Shown piece after piece: positions 33,901 to 40,853 of a stretch of 64,000 nt of DNA. The translations under genes and the position numbers were made by a program. Location: contig JACVZY010000008.1 in assembly GCA_014654705.1 (NCBI GenBank), positions 1 to 64,000 on the forward strand. Reading direction: 5' to 3'. The stretch's first letter is position 1. Each line of letters opens with the position of its first letter. This DNA is from Ignavibacteria bacterium (GTDB lineage Bacteria; Bacteroidota; Ignavibacteria; Kapaibacteriales; UBA4661). The notes below the pieces were generated by a model that was not told the origin of the DNA, did no database searches, and worked only from the letters and a program-made list of their open reading frames with translations.

Positions 33901-35430
33901 TCTGCTCGCGGCACAAGCGCTCCGGCTATCAACGGCTTGTACACATTCAATGATTTTACGCCGCTTGGTCCCGCTAGTCTGGAAGCGCTTGGCAAAGACG
34001 TTGTGCTGACATTTGAAGATGAACGTTTGAAGGGAGTAACCGCTCCATTTGCAAGCGGTGCGACGGGGCTTTTCCGTCCGATTCCGCCCATTACCACCGC
34101 TACAACCACTTTCGTCCAGCCACCCACACTCACGCTTTCCGCCAGCGACAGTGTGCTAAACGGCGCTCGGAAAGCCGCGCCGAATGGTCTTTTCCTGCGG
34201 GAACGCGCCCGCACCTACCGAAGCACACAAAACGCTCTGGAAACAGGTTTTGTGCGCCTCACCCGTCCCGTGACGGCACTGGCAGACCCAACGCTGAACG
34301 TGCAGTATTCTCTGGACTATTTCAACGCCACCAGCGGCTTTGATACAACCACCTTCCGCATCAGCGACCGTGCGCGTCTCACGTCCTTGCCGCTTGCGGG
34401 AACAACCACGCTGCCACTTCCGTCAGCAATCATCCTGCCCGACGGTTTGCCAAGTCCGGCGCTTTTTCCGCCCATGCCGCAGCCCGTACCGACCACTATC
34501 AACGGCTTGTTGGGCGACGTTGCGCCGCTTGCCGTCGGTGCGTCGGGGCTGAGTACGGCAGCACTTGGCACGTCCGGCACGATTGCGTTTGAGAGTGGCG
34601 CGGTTGCGCAGAATGTTTGCTTCAGCGCCCGCTTCAGTGACCAGACCTATCCGCGTAATCCTGCACGTCAGGGTGTACGGCTTGCTGTCATGTGGCTCTT
34701 GGCGGATACAACGCTACCGTATCGTGTGGAAAGAGGTGCGGATTCAGCGTTTGTTGTTCTTGCCGACCCCGCAAGCGCTGACCCGCTCTGCATCAATCCT
34801 CTGACTGATAAGCTCTACCTGATGACCGGAACAAATAATAATCCCATCCAAGAAACGCTTGAGTTAGAGCCGCCCGCATGGACAAGCCTTGCCGGAAAGC
34901 CAGCCCCCGCATGGGTGTTCTACGACGACAACTACGACGCTTTGCAATACGCTGCTTGGTCGTCGGACACGACGCTTGTGCGCGTGAGCGTGAACGCCGT
35001 TGATATGCGCTTTAGCGGTCGCCCGACGCTCAATTATACCATTCCGGCTTTTGCACCCGTGGAAACGAGCGCAAGCATTATCCTGACTGCCTCTGACGGC
35101 TTTTCGCAGGCGCGGGATACGTTTGCGATTGCTCTCCGCCGTCCCGTCGGTGTGGAACTCGCACAAATGCCGGAGCCGCAGTTCCTCCGCCTTTCGCCCA
35201 ACCCGACGACCGACGAGGTGGCGATAGACTTCCGCACTCCCCGTGCGGGCGTGGTGCGTTTTTGCCTGCGGAATGTTTTGGGTATGGTCGTCTGGCAGCA
35301 GGAACGCAGCGTCTATGCGGGTGAGCGCCTCTCCGAGCGTGTGTCGATGCAGCACTGCGCGGCGGGTGTGTATCTGCTGGAAGCACAGCTGGGTGCGGAG
35401 CGCAGCGTGGTGAAGGTGGTGAAGGAGTGA
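27994..35430 (+). CDS. Giant T9SS-secreted surface protein
   Basis: 2478 residues from the ATG at 27994 (MFRFLLLGVLSCISF); the GTG at 27952 would add 14 residues before the signal peptide. The signal peptide ends near residue 22 (LPAQ). SARSGRWVDLSTWQV and VPNGFANVFIEAGHTV at about 30-85 resemble a G8-type module. Very long beta-rich, Thr/Ser/Asn/Pro-rich stretches follow. Near 1700-1980 are Ig-like motifs with 'DrFGNya/DqFGNrv'. The last roughly 80 residues (LRLSPNPTTDEVAIDFR...AGVYLLEAQLG) are a type-A T9SS C-terminal sorting domain, so the protein is predicted to be exported and attached to the outer surface. Its size suggests an adhesin or sheath-like role. Enzymatic motifs are not seen. 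Confidence 0.85.
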   Translation: MFRFLLLGVLSCISFCVHLPAQLLDEVPDVASNFRSARSGRWVDLSTWQVLRSGVWITATREVGVPNGFANVFIEAGHTVIATRATTEAAFYNGAQGSAFLDVINLNIHTNASITTTWGSVVGGFAPTDWYDGDRFGGFVSTEYAGIAAAFPISTRFGNQDTAIYRVHPLTEPQIEYRPRNMELRIYGNLRYYSGSAFDRSDRAAQIQVTAATIGTGSTLVFRGVSRVITKPEEWSATLATQTGYFDNTAYTASMLASNPPERRANFRGLMGRNSFWTAIFDLGRINNRNYSADQFEGPTDDPSTAVGTLQGTFTAGIVQVRRGTLRVEAPALLVNEGSVTSGVLHVMNNAVLQMVSGNVGRTGVYAEQFANGSANYLTSTECRVTSRMRYAVVEEGGALEFPGIVGSLSAADVRFNGTVIYSRTGDQTLVQDSPYLSFNPAGPIIAPGLAAGENGLFDPYNNNFNANAGVQQAGDPTSGVLSQFGSSPSGLGVGTAALFQPSTTAAYSHLVLRGSGTKFLPVTTVTISRALILQGEARLGLQNLAYPGVPVSAGNASAPPVLPYYLSQAHGGELRASQSASKAGYFPPLVYLRSTGLTGFREENNIGTTLRTSLSGDGTETTSFAATPQPLWSAYGGNTDPVAFVGFTTASTRIILYDQALYPEGASFPVGITLSASTNREQMDMTPSIKAPVVHGLPAEPSYLSIGAGHGYAARGLFYGDAPQALDRARFGQVIRQTLNRVNGTQSATTIMQKPLTGVQNFVNGFPVITNSLYDAPINSTATTTLQYDSETSEIMSEIEFPSGVWGVHNVVINSASNVAQTLPQRTADFQPASGNGVNWGLPHLNFTNRTSALTGTTAGTLIAGPEHVMTANGHLPRHAFDLRTGLYQPNAVYNETANGADSITPGTLASAYIDTRPDVNNENTKINDQYYTTGVGLRPSVSLTGTFDGRTRAGFPQGVANAPSVFGTTQTITTTAPNDFGRRGDFNNFGVLELRRGNLNGVNGRLNIEMQTLTLSSTAIISPDQAKVTYRGERVGTNNARARVCLSDATGSESYPRQTIWNSVGVRYGGDGVGGIVVRGPAGYVWGTLTLGTRASLIITGGTGGTIAVASQSPLLRFRAQGIINTGFDELPATLGIPGLEALPALPDATQITVNPAPDPNGFNNAWNLDLPYIRSGVGNLTMLRGTSNILTLLGNSQNSQEGLITTFEPERSGLQVFGTIATARGSLDLNGRNIELSGTTSTLVEAFERSPRPSSVVNRHTKARAYIGLTSPRAVPLLDSAAAAQSLASGGVPLAASLAGLGSTIVNANFNADSTRFRVRRWQTSAANALTRLNAPNVPLANRYWTIETSGTQRITRNFGLVLNYTDADVAQSLAPAPLALLRGQLLPTQTPFQALAPSDRTDTTRKRTKQLALFAPEQVVYGQSIIGTGNFALQQDSSQAGFQLWALGTPAPVSLVLRGQRFGGKFGDPIGTGFEGATTDILGFPPPFGAAWQGGGISRQAANDFGAIIGPFKAGIPTCATIIGEVLDELGNVAQFAPSTGAALVVGQVGGGLGPWNTGVPALFSRTTGYPSGKIGAVSRGGRFEWANVRLDGVASTTVTLTLTNDLVDKDDGVPRPNPASQLVYADPQPVQVSLQGGFPFFATFATQHINNSPDVPGMIYPGAQGPFAVPGTVASDPWNGITGYAGSTPYIEVGKTVVLPYSSPGYSSITGIVIDRFGNYASFPTTATISIAGGSPPVDQQRTPLVGQVSEQKLVWGLGNLGNESGLSRVIGSVLPSIQSASRVSPALAPTGAGYAPYNNPQLRTNLVSFPNFQIWGATSSNVTMVMSVYSPWWWVAATNKNASEITSSSGNTSSTITIAPGPAVGIAPVIVPDVYNRNQPDRMPSKMFIGASNRGNPSTWFYVQAVDQFGNRVDNGPNAYNGGTANIRFFSPEEGLPKNTSGTFQFTTTTPRDPYVRANNQRYSARGTSAPAINGLYTFNDFTPLGPASLEALGKDVVLTFEDERLKGVTAPFASGATGLFRPIPPITTATTTFVQPPTLTLSASDSVLNGARKAAPNGLFLRERARTYRSTQNALETGFVRLTRPVTALADPTLNVQYSLDYFNATSGFDTTTFRISDRARLTSLPLAGTTTLPLPSAIILPDGLPSPALFPPMPQPVPTTINGLLGDVAPLAVGASGLSTAALGTSGTIAFESGAVAQNVCFSARFSDQTYPRNPARQGVRLAVMWLLADTTLPYRVERGADSAFVVLADPASADPLCINPLTDKLYLMTGTNNNPIQETLELEPPAWTSLAGKPAPAWVFYDDNYDALQYAAWSSDTTLVRVSVNAVDMRFSGRPTLNYTIPAFAPVETSASIILTASDGFSQARDTFAIALRRPVGVELAQMPEPQFLRLSPNPTTDEVAIDFRTPRAGVVRFCLRNVLGMVVWQQERSVYAGERLSERVSMQHCAAGVYLLEAQLGAERSVVKVVKE

Positions 35431-35575
35431 GTCTGCGTCGTGATGGCACGGCGTTGTATCGTGAGTCGGAACGCAGATGATAGAATTGCTAGGATGTTCA
35501 GGATTTCTGGAGTTTTGGGTGGTGTATTGGAGAGTAAGGAATGACTGAAAATAAGGAGCCAAAGGTATGGTCTTC

Positions 35576-35651
35576 GGTGGCACAGACATTCCTGTCTGTG
35601 ATTTTTGGAGTGGTGTTTAAGGACTACACAGGCAAGAATGCCTGTGCCACC
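35576..35651. repeat. Inverted repeat of the CAGACA/TGTCTG family
   Basis: 25-bp arms (35576-35600 and 35627-35651) pair with four mismatches; each arm starts or ends with GGTGGCACAG / CTGTGCCACC and contains its own small palindrome. The right arm is related to the interior of the 27061-27179 element (ACAGRCAAGARTG...). It lies in the 386-bp gap between the giant gene and the convergent lipoprotein gene; the rest of that gap shows nothing. Confidence 0.75.
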
Positions 35652-35760
35652 AAGGAGGATTTATGCACTTATTTTTGAACGAATCCTAAATATCCTCTTC
35701 ATCCTGAAATCTACGTTTCGCTGTCTGAATGCTGTATTCGAGGGCATACAATAACAAACA

Positions 35761-35784
35761 GCAGCCTCCCCCTCAGGAAGCTGC
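35761..35784 (-). terminator. Probable terminator of the lipoprotein gene
   Basis: GCAGCCTCC and GGAAGCTGC pair with one mismatch around a six-base loop. On the minus strand the hairpin lies 33 bp past the stop codon and is followed by a T-rich stretch (TGTTTGTTAT). Confidence 0.45.
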
Positions 35785-35816
35785 CGTTTTGCGCTCGTTA
35801 CTACTGTTTTGCTGCT

Positions 35817-36836
35817 CTATTGCAAGGTGATACGTGCGCCAGCGTTGGTGCGGGCGATAAGGATTGCTTTATCGCTGTTGGTGCGTTTTGCGTTCACGAT
35901 GCCGACGGTAATTTCTGCTGACCCTGCTTGGAGGGCGGTGAGTTCGGCGGCAGTGAAGTCAACACTTGCGGCTCCGGCGGTGAGCTGTTTGGTGATAGGT
36001 TTAGGCAGATTGCGGCGAATTTGCTCAATTTCTCGGCGTGTTTTTCCGGCAAGTGCCGTCGAATCAAGGACATTTTTCAAGACCACGACGCCATTGGTGA
36101 ACGTGCCGGCAACATTCCAGCGAACGCTTAGGTTGCTTGCGCGGGAAAGCGCATCGCCGCTTTTGAGCGAAGTAAAGGAGACGTTGCCGGGTATGTCCAG
36201 TGCGTTATCTGCAAGCGCGTAGCCGCTTACCGTGAAGGTGGCTGTGGCATTGACCGGGGTGAGCGTGATGAGTGCCGGAAGCGTCGTGCTGGCATTGGTC
36301 GCCGGAGGCGCAGGGAAGACAAAGAGCGTCGAGGCTATGCGCTCGGGGCGTGGAGCGTTTGCATTGGTACTGTTGGGATTACCGTTACCATTGCCGCCCG
36401 GACCTCTGCCGTTGCCGTTATTGGGACGCATCGGCGGCGTTACGAATTGATAGGTCGTACCGAGAACAGCAACGCTTACGCCCGTAACGCCAAGTGTGTT
36501 GTCGAATCGTGCGGAGGCTTCGCCGCCAGTCTCAGTGCTGGTGCGGGAAAGCGGGCGACGTTTGATTTCCAAGACTGCTTCGGGGCGGGTCTCTGAGCCG
36601 CCTGCGAGTGCCATAATGTTGAGTCCGGAGGAAAGGTCAAGGTCAGAGTCATCGCTTGTGAGCGAGCCTGATACCGCGCTTGCGCTCAGGGATGAAGAGC
36701 TATTGAGGTCGTCTAGTGCAGCAATGGGCGAGGTGCTTCCGTCTTGCTGACAAGCTGTTACGCCTACAAAAAAGGCAAGAGCGATTCCGGCAGCCGCGGA
36801 AATAAACGCGCGGCGGCTATTCATGATGGTTTTCAT
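35817..36836 (-). CDS. Putative lipoprotein of unknown function
   Basis: 339 residues from the ATG at 36836 (MKTIMNSRRAFISA); a GTG at 36950 would add 38 residues before the signal. The signal sequence runs to GVTACQQDGS, with Cys at about 29 in a lipobox-like setting (VTAC). A Ser/Asp-rich linker (about 40-75) is followed by a beta-rich domain (EAVLEIKRRPLS), a Gly/Asn/Pro-rich loop, then repeats suggesting a DUF4382-like or Ig-like fold. A helix after FTNGVVVLKNVLDSTAL (EIEQIRRNLPKP) precedes the last strands. I do not recognise the family with confidence. It faces the giant surface gene convergently. The N-terminal TAT-like SRRAFI may be coincidence. Confidence 0.6.
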   Translation of the reverse strand: MKTIMNSRRAFISAAAGIALAFFVGVTACQQDGSTSPIAALDDLNSSSSLSASAVSGSLTSDDSDLDLSSGLNIMALAGGSETRPEAVLEIKRRPLSRTSTETGGEASARFDNTLGVTGVSVAVLGTTYQFVTPPMRPNNGNGRGPGGNGNGNPNSTNANAPRPERIASTLFVFPAPPATNASTTLPALITLTPVNATATFTVSGYALADNALDIPGNVSFTSLKSGDALSRASNLSVRWNVAGTFTNGVVVLKNVLDSTALAGKTRREIEQIRRNLPKPITKQLTAGAASVDFTAAELTALQAGSAEITVGIVNAKRTNSDKAILIARTNAGARITLQ

Positions 36837-37306
36837 GGTGGTTCCTAAAGAAGTGAACAAAAAAAGATGTGGAATTGCATTTCCCGTGTATGCCGGAGTG
36901 CTTTGGGTCGTTGGTGGTGTATGCGTGGTTTCACCGTGTTCCCTTGCCACGCATCTGTGGGGATAATACCAAAAGCAGTAACGTCAAACATAATCAACGG
37001 CGGCACTAATGCTTCATAGAGGAAAATTCTTTTAGTGTTTTTGGGGTAGAAAAATGTTGTGAAACGTATGGTTTTTGCTGAGAAGAATTATTGTGATTCT
37101 CTCATTGTGAGCCTCTCGGAATGGCGTTTGTAAACCGTGCCGTTCTTCTTCGCTCACAGAATAAAAAAACAGGATAGTGCAGGGAAAGTTACAGCACGCT
37201 GCAAGGGAAGGGAGAAAAAAGCGTTGTGAGCCGTGTTGTAGAATCTCCCGAAAAGCGCTATATTGCTACTTCCCATGCACTATTTCTTCGACAATTTTTT
37301 GTAGTT
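36837..37306. other. 470-bp divergent intergenic region, no gene seen
   Basis: Separates the divergent lipoprotein and propeller/T9SS genes and should carry both promoters. I see no conserved operator, RNA or intact gene in it. In-frame extensions of both flanking genes into this region look non-coding. Confidence 0.45.
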
Positions 37307-40300
37307 ATGACTTCACGCATAAAGTTCTCCTTGCGATGGCTTTTTTGCATTCTCGCTCTTGTATTTTCATACAGCGGCGTTCTTGCTCAACTTCCACTAA
37401 CTCCTCTTTCATGGCAGCAAGCGGGGACAATTCCCGGACAAAATATTATTTGCCTTCATGCTACAGGCGGTGAATTTCAGGGAAGCCCAAGCACGGTGCG
37501 GCTTCTGGCGGGAACAAATGACGGCGTATTTCGCTCAACCAATAGCGGCGCGACGTGGATTCAAACGCAGGGCTGGAATAAACAGCAGGTAACGTCTTTT
37601 TTCGTGGCAAACGACGGAACGCTTTTTGCGACAACGTGGGGCAATGGTATCTATCGCTCCACCAATGACGGTGCGTCGTGGACGGCTTCCAATCAGGGTT
37701 TGCCGCCCATCAATTTCGAAACACGCACTATGGCGCAGTGCGGCTCACGGCTCTTTGTGGGAACGAGCAGGGGACTATGTTATTCGGATGATAACGGCAG
37801 AACGTGGGATATTGTCATTGGTGTTTCTCGGGATGTGCGTTCAGTGCTGGTGCTTGGGCAAACTGTCTTCGCCGGAACGCTGAATGACGGTATTCTGCGC
37901 TCACCGGACGGCGGGGTAACGTGGGAATTTGCCAACAACGGACTTCCTGCAAATGCGCGGTATATCGTGTCCTTCGCTGTTGGTTTTCAGAGCTTTGGGG
38001 ATAATCTGGCAATATTTGCCGCAACGAATCTGGGTGGTGTGGTGCGCTCACTTGATAATGGTAACACGTGGACACCCCTCAATCTTGCCGGTCAGACCTT
38101 GCAGTGTCTCGCCATCAATGGCGATGCTGACAACGAGATGTACGCGGGGACAAGGGGCAACGGCGTGTACCGCTCCAAAAATAATAATCCCGCAATGTGG
38201 TCGCCGGAGAATCAGGGCTTGGGCAATCAAAATATTTTTTCCCTTGCGCTGAGTGGTTCGGTGCTCTTCGCCGGGGCGGAGGACGGCGGGGTTTGGACAA
38301 GCACGATTCCGGCGTATGCAGGTTTTGCTCGTGTGGTGAAAAATGTGGATTTGGGCGAGACCATATCCGGTGTTGCGGGTAAACCACAAGGTTTTCCGGT
38401 CTTTGGGCAGGGGATTCGAGGGAATGTCATAGTGAAGGCACCTTTAGGGGTAGAAATTGCTACCTCAATAAACGGAGAATACAAATCAAGCCTCACGCTC
38501 ACGGCAAATACGTCTTTGTCAAACAATGGGCGGATAGACCAGACCGTTTTTGCGCGGCTGAACTCAGCGTCTGCTCTCACTCTCAATGATACGATCACCG
38601 TTGATGCGGGGGTTGTCTTCAAGATGAACGTCAAAGGCAAGGTCGTTGACCCCGCACCACTACAGCCTGTGCTGGCAATATCTCCCGCCACTCTTACGCT
38701 TGGCGGCGTGATACAAGGCGAGAGCACAACCGCACAAACACTGACGCTCACGGGTGCAAATCTGGCTACGCCCGTCGTCCTGACTGCGCCTGTGGGAACG
38801 CTTCTTTTCGACACGGCAAGGCGCGTCTGGACACAAATTCTCAGCCTCACGCCGACGTCAGGCAGTTTGAATATCGGTGTCAGTATTCGTTTGGATTCAT
38901 CACTCACGCCACGCACCATACTTGGTGTTGTCAGTGGCGCGGTGCAGAGCGGCATGATTCAGACAAGTGCGACAGTGAGCGGCAGCATTATTGCCAAGCC
39001 TCTGCCACCCGCACCGCAACTTACCGCGCAGCCGTTAGAATTGGGATTTGGCACTATCATTCTCGGCAATGCTTCGCCAGTGCACACCTACACGCTTACA
39101 GGCACAAACCTGACCGCGCCGGTGGAGGTCTTTGCACCGCCCGGAGTGCTGCTGCGCCATCCGGCGAGCGGGTCGTGGGTAAGCGCGATGACTTTGGCGA
39201 CGAACAGTACGGGAAGCCTCATGCAATCTATTGCGGTGCGTTTGGATTCCTCTGCCCTGCGAGTGCTGAGTGGTGGGTTGGCAGCAAGCATACGGCATAT
39301 CACTACAAACACGAGCGCGACGGTAACAGTGCAAGGTATTGTGCAAGACGCGCCCACACTTGAAGTTCTCCAGTCCGCGCCGTTAGCATTTGGAACGGTG
39401 CGCCTCGGCAGCACTCCTGCACCGCAACGCTACACGCTCATTGGGCGAAATCTGCTTGAAACCGTTGTGATTACTGCTCCGCAAGGAATTGAAATTCTCG
39501 ACACTGTGACCAATACGTGGGGGCGGTCGCTGCGCCTCATGCTCACGTTCACGCCGAACAACGCCAATATCCGATGTAATTTTACCGTGCGTTTCGATGC
39601 TTCCACCGTCCGAAATATTGATTCGGTGATTGTGAACACCAGTGGTCTCGCAGAGGCAAGAGTCAAGGTTACGGGCGTTGTTATCCCCCAACCTGAGCTT
39701 CTGACCACAGCGCTTCAACCCGAAAACTTAGACACGATTATCCGTTTCGACCCTTCACGTGTCGGTTCGTATTCGCTCACGGGACGCTTCCTTGCTGCAC
39801 CTGTCGCTGTTACTGCTCCTGAGGGTGTTTTGGTTTTTGACAAAACAAGGAACGTTTGGTCGCAAACGCTCACCTTCACGCCCGACGCACAAGGAAGCGT
39901 CACGGAGACCGTTGCCGTGCGCTTGGATTCCTCGCGTCTCGGCTCGGTGCGAGATTCCGTGCGAAACGTGAGTGGTTCCACGTTTGCAAGTGTGAGCGTT
40001 CGCGGTGCAGTGGTGGCACTTGCTTTGCCGACGGGTGCCGAAACGACGTTGGAATTGCGCCTTGTGGGGCAACAACCCCTACGGGTGCGCGATACGGCTC
40101 GTGTGCAGGTGTGGCTTAAGGACTCGCGCTTACTGACACCGCGACTTATCGGACGATTTTTGAGAACGCTCCGCGTGACGGTGCGGATAGACACAAACAA
40201 CCTTGCGGTACTGGGCAGTTCGCCGTTCACGCCTCGTGCGCGAATCGAATCACCGGCACGTGTTCCGGCAGATACGCCCTTGTACACCATTCTTGCCGAG

Positions 40301-40774
40301 CGCACCGATACGACTTCCATGAGTAATGTATTGCTTGCAGAAATGCTTCTCCAAGCCACCGTCGGCGTCACGACGAGCAACACATTACGAATCACTGCCC
40401 CTACGGCATGGTTTGGGAGCGACGGCACATCTGCGTCCGCAACGGACGTGCGGATAGTGTGGGCTACGGAATCAGTGCCGGTACAGCTTCGTCCGCTTTT
40501 TGTTCGGCGTAATGGTCTTGTCTTAGCAGCACCAAATCCGTCGCAGGACGAAGTACGGCTTCTGTACACGCTTGCGGAGGATACGGGTGCGGCGGTGCTG
40601 ACGGTCAGCGATGCGTCGGGGCGAGTGGTGAAGCGCGTAGAACTTGGCGCGAGAACAGCAGGACTCGCACAGCAAGAAACGGTGCGGCTTGGTGATTTGG
40701 CGATGGGGTCATATTTGGTGAGTGTGGTCACGGCGCGTGAGACGCTTACATGTAGTCTTGAGGTTGTGCGGTAA
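37307..40774 (+). CDS. T9SS substrate: BNR-type propeller plus five ~108-residue repeats
   Basis: 1155 residues from the ATG at 37307 (MTSRIKFSLRWLF). Signal peptide to about residue 28 (GVLAQ). Residues about 45-330 form a sortilin/BNR-like propeller with repeated 'S-x-D-x-G-x-T-W' turns (STNSGATW, STNDGASW, SDDNGRTW, SPDGGVTW, SLDNGNTW). Residues about 335-900 hold five tandem repeats of about 108 residues with a 'YTLTGxNL..PV.V.AP.G......W...L......VRLDSS' core. About 905-1070 is a cohesin-like beta domain, and the last 80 residues (APNPSQDEVRLLYTL) a T9SS sorting domain. It is followed 79 bp later by a barrel-OmpA gene. The same two-gene arrangement recurs at 56.8-64 kb. Confidence 0.85.
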   Translation: MTSRIKFSLRWLFCILALVFSYSGVLAQLPLTPLSWQQAGTIPGQNIICLHATGGEFQGSPSTVRLLAGTNDGVFRSTNSGATWIQTQGWNKQQVTSFFVANDGTLFATTWGNGIYRSTNDGASWTASNQGLPPINFETRTMAQCGSRLFVGTSRGLCYSDDNGRTWDIVIGVSRDVRSVLVLGQTVFAGTLNDGILRSPDGGVTWEFANNGLPANARYIVSFAVGFQSFGDNLAIFAATNLGGVVRSLDNGNTWTPLNLAGQTLQCLAINGDADNEMYAGTRGNGVYRSKNNNPAMWSPENQGLGNQNIFSLALSGSVLFAGAEDGGVWTSTIPAYAGFARVVKNVDLGETISGVAGKPQGFPVFGQGIRGNVIVKAPLGVEIATSINGEYKSSLTLTANTSLSNNGRIDQTVFARLNSASALTLNDTITVDAGVVFKMNVKGKVVDPAPLQPVLAISPATLTLGGVIQGESTTAQTLTLTGANLATPVVLTAPVGTLLFDTARRVWTQILSLTPTSGSLNIGVSIRLDSSLTPRTILGVVSGAVQSGMIQTSATVSGSIIAKPLPPAPQLTAQPLELGFGTIILGNASPVHTYTLTGTNLTAPVEVFAPPGVLLRHPASGSWVSAMTLATNSTGSLMQSIAVRLDSSALRVLSGGLAASIRHITTNTSATVTVQGIVQDAPTLEVLQSAPLAFGTVRLGSTPAPQRYTLIGRNLLETVVITAPQGIEILDTVTNTWGRSLRLMLTFTPNNANIRCNFTVRFDASTVRNIDSVIVNTSGLAEARVKVTGVVIPQPELLTTALQPENLDTIIRFDPSRVGSYSLTGRFLAAPVAVTAPEGVLVFDKTRNVWSQTLTFTPDAQGSVTETVAVRLDSSRLGSVRDSVRNVSGSTFASVSVRGAVVALALPTGAETTLELRLVGQQPLRVRDTARVQVWLKDSRLLTPRLIGRFLRTLRVTVRIDTNNLAVLGSSPFTPRARIESPARVPADTPLYTILAERTDTTSMSNVLLAEMLLQATVGVTTSNTLRITAPTAWFGSDGTSASATDVRIVWATESVPVQLRPLFVRRNGLVLAAPNPSQDEVRLLYTLAEDTGAAVLTVSDASGRVVKRVELGARTAGLAQQETVRLGDLAMGSYLVSVVTARETLTCSLEVVR

Positions 40775-40853
40775 GCACAAACGATTCACATACTTCTCCC
40801 TTTTTGGGGGGGTACACCGTTTTTTTGACACTATTTTTTGCGATACACCACCA

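Noticed and set aside
39715-40731. 338-codon open frame on the minus strand
   Set aside because: Antisense to the repeat and sorting-domain part of the propeller gene; Ser/Thr/Arg-rich with no recognisable motif.
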